NCBI GenBank assembly: GCA_938092015.1
Contig: CALKOT010000084.1
Coordinates: 1 to 64,000 of the forward strand
Direction of reading: 5' to 3'
Length of the DNA stretch: 64,000 bases
From: an uncultured Paracoccaceae bacterium
Lineage (GTDB): Bacteria; Pseudomonadota; Alphaproteobacteria; Rhodobacterales; Rhodobacteraceae
Under the pieces are notes generated by a model. It had not been told where the DNA came from. It saw nothing but the letters and a program-made list of their open reading frames with translations, and ran no database searches. Of the stretch, positions 53,673-63,663 are shown in pieces (the stretch's first letter is position 1; the number at the start of each line of letters is the position of its first letter). A program made the position numbers and the translations under genes.

Positions 53673-54251
53673 TCAGGCGTCGATCCATGTGGTGAGATTA
53701 TCGAGGTCTGGGCGGGGCCGATCTGATGGCGCAATGGTTTCTTGCCCCAGATGAATGAAGCCTGCCACAAATTCATCTTCCGAAAGGCCGAGTTGGGTAT
53801 CCATGAACCATCGACTCTGCGCCGCCCAGCCCGTAAGCCAGTTTGCGCCCCAGCCAGAAGCCAGCGCTGCATTCAAAAGCGCAAGGCATGCGCCGCCTGC
53901 CGCAAGATGTTGTTCCCAGGCCGGGATCTTCTCTGACGCCTTTGGCTGGCAAATGACGGCTATGATGACAGCGCCGAAAGTCATTGCGCGGCTTTGTTTT
54001 TCAATTTTGTCAGCGTCTTCGCCATCATGTGTCATCTGATCGTTGACAGCGTTCGACATACGCGTCTGGGCATCGCCCGAGATGACGAGAAAGCGAAACG
54101 GTTCCAGCTTGCCATGATCCGGCGTGCGCGCAGCTGCGGTCAGGATGACTTCAAGTTCCGAACGGTCAGGCCCAACTTTGCCTAGCGTTTTGGCAGGCCG
54201 CGACCGACGGTTCAGCAGGAAATTTAGTGCGGGGACGTTGGCTGCGGGCAT
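53673..54251 (-). CDS. Nitroreductase family protein
   Basis: A 192-residue flavoprotein of the nitroreductase family, with the FMN-binding start NRRSRPAKTL near residue 14, AARTPDHGKLEPFRF near residue 40, and the late GWGANWLTGW region near residue 133. It is of the short single-domain YdjA-like type. It probably reduces nitro or quinone-like compounds with NAD(P)H. It is likely in one operon with Vsr and the CysZ-like gene. Confidence 0.9.
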   Translation of the reverse strand: MPAANVPALNFLLNRRSRPAKTLGKVGPDRSELEVILTAAARTPDHGKLEPFRFLVISGDAQTRMSNAVNDQMTHDGEDADKIEKQSRAMTFGAVIIAVICQPKASEKIPAWEQHLAAGGACLALLNAALASGWGANWLTGWAAQSRWFMDTQLGLSEDEFVAGFIHLGQETIAPSDRPRPDLDNLTTWIDA

Positions 54252-54302
54252 AGGGTGTCCTTAAACTTGATCAGGCTCATGTCAGGGGCGAGGGGGGTGA
54301 TG

Positions 54303-54701
54303 TCAAGATGTCGGGGTCAGGAAGTCGCTAAGGCGTTTGTTCATCGCAGTTTTGTCCTTCAGCTCACATTCCCAAACCACCAGTACATTCCACCCAAGAT
54401 CGGACAGTGTAGCCATCGAAGCTGCGTCTCGCGCCATGTTGCGTGCGATCTTGGCGCGCCAGTAATCGGTGTTGGTTTTGGGAACCCGCGCGCCCCGCTT
54501 GCAGTCATGTCCGTGCCAAAAGCAACCATGGACGAAGATCGCGATGCGCCTGCCGATAAAGGCGATGTCGGGTCTGCCGGGAAGGTCCTTGCGATCAAGT
54601 CGATAGCCTGTGTGGCCAAGGCCGCGCAAAAGGCGGCGCACTGTTATCTCTGGCCCGTTATCACGCGCCATGACGCGACGCATGATGCCAGCGCGTTCCA
54701 T
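54303..54701 (-). CDS. vsr: Very short patch repair endonuclease (Vsr)
   Basis: A 132-residue mismatch nuclease that nicks next to T:G mismatches produced by deamination of 5-methylcytosine. The catalytic Asp is in LPGRPDIAF near residue 45, the zinc region HGCFWHGHDC near residue 58, and VLVVWECEL near residue 107. Vsr genes usually sit beside a cytosine-5 methyltransferase gene; none is nearby, so it is an orphan. The alternative start MRRVMAR (54683) is also possible. It follows the GNAT gene by three bases. Confidence 0.92.
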   Translation of the reverse strand: MERAGIMRRVMARDNGPEITVRRLLRGLGHTGYRLDRKDLPGRPDIAFIGRRIAIFVHGCFWHGHDCKRGARVPKTNTDYWRAKIARNMARDAASMATLSDLGWNVLVVWECELKDKTAMNKRLSDFLTPTS

Positions 54702-54704
54702 TGT

Positions 54705-55409
54705 TCAGCCGATATTGATCAGCAAAGGTGCCGTCAGACTGGAGAGGCTGACTTTTTGCATTCCTTCGGCGTCAAAATTTGCCGGATCAAGCCATTTGGT
54801 GAATGCGCTGTCGATGTTTGGCCAATCTTTGTCGATGGCGGCATACCATGCCGTATCGCGGTTGCGGCCTTTAACGATTGCGGCCTGACGAAACACGCCC
54901 TCAAATGACATCCCCAGGCGCATCGCCAGGCGACGCGACGGTTGGTTCAGCGCATTGCACTTCCACTCATAGCGACGATAACCAAGCGCAAACGCCTGTC
55001 GCATCATCAGGATCATCGCCTCTGTTCCGGCGCGCGTACGTTGCAAGGCTGGGGAGTAGGTGATGAAGCCAACTTCAATCGCCCCCGCAGCAGGGGTGAT
55101 CCTGAGATAGGTCGCAACGCCTTCAGCCCGCCCTGTTTCATGATTGACGATGGTGTGAAACATGGGGTCGGTCCCAAGCGCGTTTTCCGCCATCCAATCG
55201 TGATACGCCTGAAAGCTGTCGAACGGCCCTTGAGGCATGTAGTCCCAGATTGCGTCGTCTGAGCTGTTCAGGTCGTACAACTGGCGGCTATGGGCTTTTA
55301 GGTCGAACGGAACGACGCTGGCGTAGCGGCCTACCAAGTCCACTGACGGGGGCAGGGGTGGCTGCGTCCAGTTTTCGATAAGGGGGCCAACTGGTCTTTC
55401 GTTTTTCAT
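54705..55409 (-). CDS. GNAT family N-acetyltransferase (RimL-like)
   Basis: A 234-residue GNAT protein of the RimJ/RimL type. The acetyl-CoA loop is less canonical (LQRTRAGTEAMIL near residue 135), followed by WKCNALNQPSRRLAMRLGM, a hallmark of the group, and GVFRQAAIVKGRNRDTAWY. It likely acetylates a protein N-terminus, amino acid or antibiotic. ATG 55409 (MKNERP) is chosen since the longer frame would overlap the DUF1501 gene. Confidence 0.88.
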   Translation of the reverse strand: MKNERPVGPLIENWTQPPLPPSVDLVGRYASVVPFDLKAHSRQLYDLNSSDDAIWDYMPQGPFDSFQAYHDWMAENALGTDPMFHTIVNHETGRAEGVATYLRITPAAGAIEVGFITYSPALQRTRAGTEAMILMMRQAFALGYRRYEWKCNALNQPSRRLAMRLGMSFEGVFRQAAIVKGRNRDTAWYAAIDKDWPNIDSAFTKWLDPANFDAEGMQKVSLSSLTAPLLINIG

Positions 55410-55440
55410 GCGATAAGCCTGTCTTGAGCTGGCAATTGCG

Positions 55441-56604
55441 TCAAGCGATGAAACGGCGATTGGCGCCCATGGAGAGGCCCGGAAAAACGTCGCGTACAAT
55501 CGCTGACTTTTCGATTCCGAACATCGTGTGTAAGGCCCAGGCGGGATAATGGCGCACATCCTCTGTAGGGGTCAGATCGCGCCCCTTGTAGAGGTCATTT
55601 TGGCCAAGACCGGGCCAGTCCGCATAGATGCGTCCGCCTCTTAGCGCGCCGCCAGCCAACAGCGCTGCGCCGCCAGTGCCATGGTCGGTGCCTTTTGAAC
55701 CGTTTTCGCGGGCAGTTCGGCCAAACTCAGTCATTGCGACGACCAGCGTGCGTGACCAGTTGCCGCCAAGCTTGTCTTTTAGCGTTGTGATGGCCGACGC
55801 CAGGCGAATGACCGGGCGGTTCAGGGCTGCTGGCTGCGCAACATGGGTGTCCCAACCGCCGATTGAAAAGGCTGCGATGCGGGCCTGTTCATTCAATCGT
55901 TCAGCGGCGTACTTTGCCAGAACCTCAGCTTCTTTTGCGCCTTGCGCCTTTCGCTTGCCGCTGGTTAGCGAAAGATCGGCCGCTGCGGCGGCAGCCTCGG
56001 CGAACAGCGGATCCTTGGCGTAAATCATCTGCAGAAGGGCGCGTTCATCTTCGCCCAGTGGCAGCTTTGCGCCCGGCGCCCAGGATCGTGCTGGATTGGG
56101 GCCTGTCGTGATCAGCATGTTTTCACGTCCAACCGAATAGGCGGTGTCGATAGAGGTGCCGGTCATGTGCGACAGGGCGCGATTGATCCAGCCATTGTCC
56201 GCGCTGGCGATACCTGCGGTGCCGGCTTCAAGGATATCCTGCCCATCAAAATGGCTGCGTTTGTCCCGATAGGGGGTGGAAACCGCGTGGGCGAAGCTGA
56301 CTTCGCCTGCCTGCCATAAAGGCGCAAGGGGGGCGAGTTTTGGGTGCATGCCGAACCGCCCATCCATGTCGATCAGGCCGCCCTCCGGATCTCGTCCGAT
56401 TTTGGGTCGAAGGGCTGCATAGTCAGGATCGCCGTAAGGCGCGGCGACGCCCAGCCCATCCATGGCGCCGCGCAGTATGATGACAACCAATCGGTTCTCA
56501 CCGGGGGTTGCTGCAACGGTGACCGGCGTAAGCAAGGGGGACGCTGCGGCGCAGCACCCGATGCTTAGCGCCCCTTTGAGAAAATCACGTTTTGTCTGGG
56601 CCAT
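55441..56604 (-). CDS. DUF1501 domain exported protein
   Basis: A 387-residue protein of the DUF1501 family, related to the alkaline phosphatase/sulfatase fold. The N-terminus has a twin-arginine-like signal (TKRDFLKGALSIGCCAAASP). Family motifs are RLVVIILRGAMDGL near residue 37, GPNPARSW near residue 165, and the region TEFGRTARENGSKGTDHG near residue 293. The product is probably exported; the reaction is unknown. It pairs with the DUF1800 gene directly upstream, a constant pairing in many bacteria. Confidence 0.9.
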   Translation of the reverse strand: MAQTKRDFLKGALSIGCCAAASPLLTPVTVAATPGENRLVVIILRGAMDGLGVAAPYGDPDYAALRPKIGRDPEGGLIDMDGRFGMHPKLAPLAPLWQAGEVSFAHAVSTPYRDKRSHFDGQDILEAGTAGIASADNGWINRALSHMTGTSIDTAYSVGRENMLITTGPNPARSWAPGAKLPLGEDERALLQMIYAKDPLFAEAAAAAADLSLTSGKRKAQGAKEAEVLAKYAAERLNEQARIAAFSIGGWDTHVAQPAALNRPVIRLASAITTLKDKLGGNWSRTLVVAMTEFGRTARENGSKGTDHGTGGAALLAGGALRGGRIYADWPGLGQNDLYKGRDLTPTEDVRHYPAWALHTMFGIEKSAIVRDVFPGLSMGANRRFIA

Positions 56605-56614
56605 GGTCCGGTCC

Positions 56615-57976
56615 TCAGCGTCTGTTAAATTCCGGGGAGGCGAGGATCAGGGCGATCCCTTCCCATTTTTCTGCCGCGCGTGTCGCAGCGAAAGTGACTT
56701 CAGGGCTGGCGCGGTCCGCCAACGCGACAGATAGGAAATCGCGCGGGTCCGCCCTTGCTTCCAGTTCACGGCCCAGTCTTGTCGCCCATTGCAGTCGCGC
56801 GGCGAGGCCTTGCGCTGTAATCCAGCGTTCAGCTTCTTCTGGCCAGCCATCCGGGCCCGGCGCCTGCATCATTGGCTGGTTCAGATCGCGCAAGGCGCGG
56901 GGCGCAGACAGCCTGCCCTTCGGTTTTAGAAACGGTTCGACGGCGGCAGCGCCAACGCCCGCGGCGCGAATGGATGAGACGAGATAGTCAAACGGCTGCT
57001 TGACCTTTCGCGGTTCAGATCCCCAGCTTTCCGGGTGTTCTAGCAGCGCTTGATAGACGGCGATCAGGCGACCGTCGGTGCGATTATATGCCGATTCAAT
57101 ATGCGTAATCAGCCCCTCGCTAGGCGTATCTGAGATAAAATGCGTGGCCAGCTTTATCGCAATGTGCCGCCCAGTGCGCGGGTGCAACGCCAGATCATCC
57201 AACGCTTCGACAATGTCGCCAAAGTCAGCGCTTTTATCACCGTAGATCGTTCCCAAAACTTTTTCTGCGCCGGGTTCAGCTTGCTGCTTTTTGAACTGAG
57301 GTGATCCGGTTCTGCGGTTTACCGTCATACCTGTCAGCAATTCGGCGAACTGGCGAACATCGCCCTGATCATAAGGACCGCCCACGCCAATGGTATGAAG
57401 TTCAATGATCTCGCGCGCGAGGTTTTCGTTCAGCCCCCGTCCAGTTCGCTTCCCTACTCTCGAAGTAGGGCCAACCGACTGATGCTGCCCAAGATAGACG
57501 ATCATCGCCGGGTGGGTGACGACCGCCTTCAGCATGTCCCGAAATGTACCAGTGATGTGCGGGCGAATTGCATCGCCTTCCAGCCGTGGGGTGAAGGATT
57601 TGGTGATCAGATTGCGGGCCGCCGTGGTGAAATGATCAGTCCAAAACCATGAAAGCCGCTCAAAAAAGCCCCGATCAGATAGCACTGGCGCACTTATTCG
57701 GGCCGCGATATCTGCCTGAAACTGGCGATTTACGCTTCGCTGGAAACCCTGCATGACCGGCGTCAGCGATATGTCTTTGCGTCGGGCCTTCCGTGCCTCG
57801 ATAAATTGTGAATACAGGGCAGCCCGTTTCGCCATCGATGGCCCGCCAATGTCAGGGATTGCTGGGCTGGCGGACCCAAGCTCTGACAGCAGTCCGTCGA
57901 CATCTGACGCCAGCGCCTGATCGGGATGGAACCCGTATCCGAACCGTGTAGCTGCGATGGTAGCATTGGATGGCAC
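56615..57976 (-). CDS. DUF1800 domain protein
   Basis: A 453-residue protein of the DUF1800 family. Features are ATRFGYGFHPDQ near residue 9, LSWFWTDHFTTAARN near residue 106, GLNENLAREIIELHTIGVGG near residue 180 and LATHFISDTPSE near residue 276. The function is unknown; it always occurs with DUF1501 proteins. The two genes are 10 bases apart and form an operon on the minus strand. Confidence 0.9.
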   Translation of the reverse strand: MPSNATIAATRFGYGFHPDQALASDVDGLLSELGSASPAIPDIGGPSMAKRAALYSQFIEARKARRKDISLTPVMQGFQRSVNRQFQADIAARISAPVLSDRGFFERLSWFWTDHFTTAARNLITKSFTPRLEGDAIRPHITGTFRDMLKAVVTHPAMIVYLGQHQSVGPTSRVGKRTGRGLNENLAREIIELHTIGVGGPYDQGDVRQFAELLTGMTVNRRTGSPQFKKQQAEPGAEKVLGTIYGDKSADFGDIVEALDDLALHPRTGRHIAIKLATHFISDTPSEGLITHIESAYNRTDGRLIAVYQALLEHPESWGSEPRKVKQPFDYLVSSIRAAGVGAAAVEPFLKPKGRLSAPRALRDLNQPMMQAPGPDGWPEEAERWITAQGLAARLQWATRLGRELEARADPRDFLSVALADRASPEVTFAATRAAEKWEGIALILASPEFNRR

Positions 57977-58070
57977 TGCAAAGCCTCACCTAAACTGTCA
58001 TTCGATACACACTACGAATGAAATGAGACGATCCAGCGGCCTGTTCACGGCGATGTTAGCTAAGCGGAGC

Positions 58071-58099
58071 AAAAAAGGGGAAAGGCGTGAACCTTTCCC
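58071..58099 (-). terminator. Rho-independent terminator after aspS
   Basis: On the minus strand GGGAAAGG and CCTTTCCC pair over eight bases around a six-base loop, followed by C and a run of six T. It lies about 50 bases beyond the aspS stop. Confidence 0.85.
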
Positions 58100-58146
58100 T
58101 TCTTAGTTCTTCAAGCGTTTTGATCGCAGGCGTTCCAGCCCGACGC

Positions 58147-59925
58147 TTATTCCTGTGGGATGACCCGCAATCCCAGATCGCGCAGCTGCTCGTTCGTTGG
58201 AACGCTTGGCGCGCCCATCATCAGATCTTCAGCGCGCTGGTTCATCGGGAACATGATGACTTCACGGATGTTTTCGGCATCCGCCAGCAGCATCACCATG
58301 CGGTCGATGCCAGGTGCGATGCCGCCATGGGGCGGGGCGCCGAATTTGAATGCATCCAGCATGCCGCCAAAGTTCTCGTCGACGAATTCTTTCGAATGGC
58401 CGACTTTTTCGAACGCCGCGTACATGATTTCTGGCTGGTGGTTCCGAATGGCGCCGGAAGATAGCTCAACACCGTTGCAAACGATGTCGTACTGATAGCC
58501 GAGAACACCAAGCGGGTCTTCGTTTTGCAGCGCTTCGAGGCCGCCCTGAGGCATCGAGAATGGGTTATGCGAGAAGTCCATTTCGCCGCTATCCGGGTCC
58601 TGCTCGTACATCGGGAAGTCGACGATCCAACAGAAGTCGAACCGGTCCTTTGCGGTCAGATCCAGCGCATTGCCGATTTCGACACGGGCGCGGCCCGCAA
58701 CGTCGATGAACTTGTGAGGCTCGCCACCCAGGAAGAAAGCCGCATCGCCGACGCCAAGGCCCAACTGCTGACGGATCGCTTCTGTGCGCTCTGGGCCGAT
58801 GTTTTTGGCGAGGGGGCCTGCAGCCTCCATCGCGCCATCGGTTTCGCGCCAGAAGATATAGCCCATGCCAGGCAGACCTTCTTTCTGCGCCCATGAATTC
58901 ATCCGGTCACAGAATTTACGACTGCCGCCTTTTGGCGCGGGAATGGCGCGGATCTGGTTGCCGGGTTTTTCCAGCATTGAGGCGAAGATCTTGAAGCCAG
59001 ATCCAGCGAAATGGTCCGAAACGATCTGCATCTCAATCGGGTTGCGCAGGTCTGGTTTGTCCGAGCCATATTTCAGCATAGCTTCGCGGTATGGAATACG
59101 CGGGAATTCTGGCGTCACAGGGCGGCCGCCGCCGAATTCTTCAAAGACGCCGCGCATCAGGGGTTCAATCGCCTGAAAGACGTCTTCCTGCTCAACAAAG
59201 CTCATCTCAACATCAAGCTGATAGAACTCGCCCGGTGAGCGGTCGGCGCGGGGGTCTTCATCGCGGAAGCAGGGCGCAATTTGAAAGTAGCGGTCAAAGC
59301 CTGCGACCATGATCAGCTGTTTGAACTGCTGCGGCGCCTGGGGCAGGGCGTACATTTTGCCGGGATGGAGGCGCGATGGCACGAGGAAGTCGCGCGCGCC
59401 TTCCGGTGACGATGCGGTCAGGATCGGCGTCTGAAACTCCATGAACCCAAGATCAACCATGCGCGACCGGATCGAAGATATAACTTTGGACCGCAGAATG
59501 ATGTTTTCGTGCAGGCTTTCGCGGCGCAGGTCGAGGAAGCGGTACTTCAGGCGGGTTTCTTCAGGGTATTCGACATCACCGAAGACGGGCAGGGGCAGTT
59601 CTTCAGCCGCGCCAAGGACTTCCATGTCGCGAATGAAAACCTCTACTTCGCCAGTTGGGATTTTGCTGTTCACCAGTTCTGGATCGCGGGCTTTGACGTT
59701 GCCGTCGATGCGGATTACCCATTCAGAACGGACTTTCTCAACTTCAGAGAAAACCGGGCTGTCAGGGTCGCACATGATCTGTGTTACGCCGTAGTGATCG
59801 CGCAGATCGATGAACAGCAAGCCGCCATGATCGCGAACACGGTGCACCCAGCCAGACAGGCGGATATTTTCACCGACATGGTCCGCGCGAAGATCGGCGC
59901 AGGTGTGGCTGCGGTAAGCGTGCAT
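58147..59925 (-). CDS. aspS: Aspartyl-tRNA synthetase
   Basis: A 592-residue class IIb synthetase of bacterial type. The N-terminal anticodon-binding OB fold has [20 protein letters not shown] near residue 25; motif 2 is [19 protein letters not shown] near residue 217, and motif 3 [13 protein letters not shown] near residue 545, with the GAD insertion between. The His in [10 protein letters not shown] is typical of non-discriminating enzymes that also charge tRNA-Asn and rely on GatCAB. I chose ATG 59925 (MHAYRSH); ATG 59940 is in frame. A terminator follows. Confidence 0.97.
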   Translation of the reverse strand: MHAYRSHTCADLRADHVGENIRLSGWVHRVRDHGGLLFIDLRDHYGVTQIMCDPDSPVFSEVEKVRSEWVIRIDGNVKARDPELVNSKIPTGEVEVFIRDMEVLGAAEELPLPVFGDVEYPEETRLKYRFLDLRRESLHENIILRSKVISSIRSRMVDLGFMEFQTPILTASSPEGARDFLVPSRLHPGKMYALPQAPQQFKQLIMVAGFDRYFQIAPCFRDEDPRADRSPGEFYQLDVEMSFVEQEDVFQAIEPLMRGVFEEFGGGRPVTPEFPRIPYREAMLKYGSDKPDLRNPIEMQIVSDHFAGSGFKIFASMLEKPGNQIRAIPAPKGGSRKFCDRMNSWAQKEGLPGMGYIFWRETDGAMEAAGPLAKNIGPERTEAIRQQLGLGVGDAAFFLGGEPHKFIDVAGRARVEIGNALDLTAKDRFDFCWIVDFPMYEQDPDSGEMDFSHNPFSMPQGGLEALQNEDPLGVLGYQYDIVCNGVELSSGAIRNHQPEIMYAAFEKVGHSKEFVDENFGGMLDAFKFGAPPHGGIAPGIDRMVMLLADAENIREVIMFPMNQRAEDLMMGAPSVPTNEQLRDLGLRVIPQE

Positions 59926-60021
59926 GATTGGCATCCTCAAACGTCAAAAGGCGCGAGGCTTAGCGCCCGCGCAGGTCAGCGCCGATACACAACGATGGGG
60001 GCGTCAAGTCAAGGCGTCGGA

Positions 60022-60678
60022 TTAGGGGGCAGAGCCAACAGCGCCATGGTAGAAATAGATGCCCAAGCCCACGGTGAAGATGATCTGGCCGGCAAGTGAG
60101 TGTAGCACCCATGCCAGCAAGACCGACCGGTTACGCAAATAAGCCCACGCCATGATCGTGCCGCCACAGCCGGTCATCGCGATAGTGATCCAGTTTTCGT
60201 AGAAAAGATGCCCAAACCCGAAGGCGGCCCCATTAACGATAATCCCGACCCAGGCGTTGGGAAACAGAACGCCATACCGTTCAAAGAACAATGATCTGAA
60301 GATGATTTCCTGCGGATAAGCCGAAACCAACGGGTAAAGGACCATGATCATGACCCAAAGTGCCGTTCGGTTCAGCGGTATCTCAAGAAATCGTTCTGGT
60401 ATGTTGATAAAGACAACCGCCAGACATGTCGCCAGCGTGGCCAGTACATACAGGAGAATAATCCGCCATTCACCCAACACTGGCCCGGCCCGCAGCATTT
60501 TCCATTCCCATCCGGGTGTTATGTGCAGGAGGATGCAGGAAAGGCCCGCAAGTCCGATGATCACCGGGAAAAGCGGATACATTCCGAAGGTCGCAGTCAT
60601 CAGAAGCGGCACGCTAACAAAAAGTGCGGCGAATTCAACCAAAAGACGGGCGCGGTTTGGGGAGGCTGCGATTGTCAT
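60022..60678 (-). CDS. CPBP family intramembrane protease
   Basis: A 218-residue membrane protein with about six to seven hydrophobic segments. CPBP (Abi) motifs: SAYPQEIIFRSLFF near residue 115 (QExxxR in place of EExxxR), FGFGHLF near residue 158, and VLHSLAG near residue 195. The core Glu, Arg and His residues are present although one glutamate is Gln. These proteases cleave within membranes. A second, more degenerate CPBP protein is encoded at 61552-62274. Confidence 0.85.
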   Translation of the reverse strand: MTIAASPNRARLLVEFAALFVSVPLLMTATFGMYPLFPVIIGLAGLSCILLHITPGWEWKMLRAGPVLGEWRIILLYVLATLATCLAVVFINIPERFLEIPLNRTALWVMIMVLYPLVSAYPQEIIFRSLFFERYGVLFPNAWVGIIVNGAAFGFGHLFYENWITIAMTGCGGTIMAWAYLRNRSVLLAWVLHSLAGQIIFTVGLGIYFYHGAVGSAP

Positions 60679-60771
60679 GGATTATCCAGATGGCGCAACG
60701 CCCCGGACGCGGCAAGGCCCGGGGCGTTGAATTCTATGTCATGTCGCCAAGGTCGGCGAAAAGAACGGTCC

Positions 60772-61428
60772 TTAAGACGTTTCTTCCGTGATCGGTGTGA
60801 TGATCAGCTCTACACGGCGATTTTCCGCGCGGCCAAAATCAGTATCGTTCGAGGCGATAGGCGCGGCTTCGCCCCGGCCATAGGATACGATCCGGTCTCT
60901 TAATACGCCCCGGCCGGTCAGGAAGTTGTCAACTGAGCTTGCCCGACGTTCGCTGAGCGACTGGTTGTAGGCGTCAGAACCAATACTGTCGGTGTGGCCG
61001 ATTACGTCGATCAGGAAGCTTGGGTATTTGTTCAGAGTGGTCGCAACCTCAGCCAAGGGATCAAAGAACTCTGGCTTCAGATCCGCCCGGTCAAAGTCAA
61101 ACGAGACTGAGGAAGGGAGGTTAACCAACAACTGTTCACCTGTGTTGGTCACCGTCGCGCCAGTGCCTTCTAGGTTTTTCGCAAGTTCGACCTGCTGTTC
61201 ATCCAATTGGTTGCCGATCGCTGCGCCGGTTAGGGCGCCAAGACCGGCGCCGATCAGTATGCCTGCGCGGTCGTCCTTAGCGATGACGGCGCCAAGAACG
61301 CCGCCAATAACGGTGCCGATTGCGGCGCCTGCGCCTGTGCGCTGGCCAATCTGCGGGCCGTCGCCGTTATTTGCGCAACCAGCGACAATACCAACGGCAG
61401 CAAGGGCGATGAGAGGGGTTTTGATCAT
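60772..61428 (-). CDS. OmpA family lipoprotein
   Basis: A 218-residue outer-membrane lipoprotein. It has a signal with lipobox GIVAGC near residue 18, a glycine-zipper region (residues 32-72, GAGAAIGTVIGGVLGAVIA and similar) and a C-terminal OmpA peptidoglycan-binding domain (about residues 100-210, with IGHTDSIGSDAYNQSLSERR near residue 146). It probably fixes the outer membrane to peptidoglycan (YiaD-like). Genes for two CPBP proteins flank it on the same strand. Confidence 0.92.
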   Translation of the reverse strand: MIKTPLIALAAVGIVAGCANNGDGPQIGQRTGAGAAIGTVIGGVLGAVIAKDDRAGILIGAGLGALTGAAIGNQLDEQQVELAKNLEGTGATVTNTGEQLLVNLPSSVSFDFDRADLKPEFFDPLAEVATTLNKYPSFLIDVIGHTDSIGSDAYNQSLSERRASSVDNFLTGRGVLRDRIVSYGRGEAAPIASNDTDFGRAENRRVELIITPITEETS

Positions 61429-61551
61429 CTTGATCTCCGGGAAAAGAACTCTGCGCCCGATATGGGGCTTATCTATGGATATATAGAAGATGGGGGCGAA
61501 TTTGCGGCGGTTCTGGGTGGTTCGCGCACAAGAGCGTGATTAAGAAGGCGC

Positions 61552-62274
61552 TCAGAGTATCCCCGGACCTATCAGGTAAAGCGCTGCAGCGGCGGCCCAG
61601 TGCAATACGACTGAAACAGCGAAATTCCCGGTCTTAAGATACGCCCAGCCTAAAACACCGCCTAAAGCAATCCCAAAGATAACACCACCGATGTTGCCCG
61701 AAAGCACGGCATATCCAAGCGATGTCGCGGCCGCACCAAGGATAATAGCCGCGGTTTCACCCTGGATCAGGTGGCCATAGCGGCGGAAGAAAAGGGCGCG
61801 ATACACCAGTTCCATGGGTAATGCTGTCAGAATGGGAAACCCAATCAGCATCACGGCAATTTCAGGCGGCGCGGAAAATAGCTGAGAAGGCCAGTAAAGT
61901 GACGTGACTGTAAAGGCGATCAGGGCAAACGCAGCGCTGCAGCCAACCATCAGACGCCATTCTGACCAGAACTCAACCGGCAGGAGGTCAGACCAATGAA
62001 AGCTTTTCGTCGCCGACAATAGGATTGCTGTGGATGAAAGCATCATCATCATGATCAACGGGATCGTCAAACCGCCAGCGGAGTTTATCGCTAGCAGGGG
62101 AAGTCCAACGAAGACGAATCCAGATTCGAACAGCGCCAAGACAAAACGGCGAGTGCGCAAGCGGGGCATGCCCCAAGCAAACAAGCCAGACGACCGCTCA
62201 GCCCGTTCGGGCAGCGCATCTTCAACAATCGCCCCATCTATCGGCGCCACATACACCAAATTAGTCTCTCTCAC
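61552..62274 (-). CDS. CPBP family protein with degenerate motifs
   Basis: A 240-residue membrane protein with the CPBP layout: PMELVYRALFFRRYG near residue 150 (ME instead of EE, Arg kept) and LHWAAAAALY at the C-terminus. The second motif region reads LGAAATSLGYAV, without the usual FGxxH. It therefore may lack protease activity. The first 45 residues are polar. It is related to the intact-looking protein of 60022-60678, two genes away. Confidence 0.8.
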   Translation of the reverse strand: MRETNLVYVAPIDGAIVEDALPERAERSSGLFAWGMPRLRTRRFVLALFESGFVFVGLPLLAINSAGGLTIPLIMMMMLSSTAILLSATKSFHWSDLLPVEFWSEWRLMVGCSAAFALIAFTVTSLYWPSQLFSAPPEIAVMLIGFPILTALPMELVYRALFFRRYGHLIQGETAAIILGAAATSLGYAVLSGNIGGVIFGIALGGVLGWAYLKTGNFAVSVVLHWAAAAALYLIGPGIL

Positions 62275-62453
62275 AGCTCTTTGCGTCTTCTAAACGCTAG
62301 ACGTAAACCAGTTATGGATTTACCCCTGTCTCTCACTTGGCGAACGTGCCCACACTGCCATTTACGCTTAGCTACTCCGTAGCGGTAATTTTGCGTACAA
62401 TGAATAGAAAAATGTAGTTAATCGGGCGCAGAAGAGACAAAGATAAGGGCCGC

Positions 62454-63644
62454 ATGCATTTAATCACGAATCAAGACGAGTTGAATTCAGCCTGTGATAT
62501 ACTTGCTGAAGCTCCTTACATCACGATCGACACGGAATTCATGCGCGAGCGCACGTATTGGCCTAAGTTGTGCTTGTTGCAGTTTGCCCGTGCAGCGGGT
62601 AGTTGGGGTGAAGAAGCAGTCTTTTTGGTTGATCCGATGGCTGACATCGATCTCGAACCTGTTTTCACGTTGATGGCGGACACATCAACGCTGAAAGTGT
62701 TCCACGCTGCGCGTCAGGACATCGAGATCTTTGTTAACCTGGCTGGTGTCGTACCCATACCGATTTTTGACACTCAGGTAGCCGCCATGGTGTGTGGGTA
62801 TGGCGATCAGGTTGGCTATGAGACGCTGGTCAAGCGGATTGCCAATGCTCAATTGGACAAGTCCTCTCGTTTCACCGATTGGGCGCGCCGTCCGCTGTCA
62901 TCCAAACAGCTGAACTATGCCGCTGGTGACGTTACCCATCTGCGTGTTGTCTATGAAAGCCTTGGGGATCAGCTGGAAAAAAGCGGCCGGTCATCTTGGG
63001 TTGAGGCGGAAATGGCGGTTCTTCGGGCTCTTTCAACCTATGTCGTTGATCCAGATGAGGCTTGGCGGCGGGTCAAAACGCGCTCAAACGATTCACGGTT
63101 TTTGGCTGTGGTCAAAAGCCTTGCAAAATGGCGCGAAGATGAAGCGCGAAAGCGTGATGTGCCGCGCGGCCGTATCCTTAAGGATGATGCAGTTCTGGAA
63201 ATCGCTGCGAACAGGCCCAAAACCCGGGAACAGTTGCTAGGGTCCCGTTCCTTGCAGCGAGAAGGGCGCAAGCCAGAAGTATGCGATGCAATTCTTGCCG
63301 CTGTGGTGGCAGGTGAGGAAGCGCCACCAGAACAGCCGCCGCACAACCCGCGTCATCATATGCCCCCTAGACCAGGTGCGCAGGCATTGTCAGATTTGCT
63401 GAAGGTACTTCTGAAAGCCAAGGCGGATAAACTGGGCGTGGCGCAGCGGCTGATAGCGTCTTCTTCTGAGCTTGAAGATCTGGCGCAGGGACTACGAGAT
63501 GGCGTCAAAGCATTGGAAGGCTGGCGGATGGAAGCTTTTGGTCAGGAAGCGTTGCGCCTGATCAATGGTGAGATTGCGCTTTCCGCTGGACCGTCTGGCG
63601 TAGAAATTGTGGAACTCACTAACGGTCAGGCAGCAGGCGACTAA
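62454..63644 (+). CDS. rnd: Ribonuclease D
   Basis: A 396-residue 3'-5' exoribonuclease for tRNA maturation. The DEDD nuclease motifs are seen: TIDTEFMRERTYWPKLCLLQ near residue 23 (Exo I), VFHAARQDIEIF near residue 82 (Exo II), and LNYAAGDVTHLR (Exo III) near residue 153. HRDC domains fill the C-terminal half (about 200-380). It is divergent from the CPBP gene. The length is normal. Confidence 0.96.
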   Translation: MHLITNQDELNSACDILAEAPYITIDTEFMRERTYWPKLCLLQFARAAGSWGEEAVFLVDPMADIDLEPVFTLMADTSTLKVFHAARQDIEIFVNLAGVVPIPIFDTQVAAMVCGYGDQVGYETLVKRIANAQLDKSSRFTDWARRPLSSKQLNYAAGDVTHLRVVYESLGDQLEKSGRSSWVEAEMAVLRALSTYVVDPDEAWRRVKTRSNDSRFLAVVKSLAKWREDEARKRDVPRGRILKDDAVLEIAANRPKTREQLLGSRSLQREGRKPEVCDAILAAVVAGEEAPPEQPPHNPRHHMPPRPGAQALSDLLKVLLKAKADKLGVAQRLIASSSELEDLAQGLRDGVKALEGWRMEAFGQEALRLINGEIALSAGPSGVEIVELTNGQAAGD

Positions 63645-63663
63645 GCGCCTGCCGGCGTCCCGA

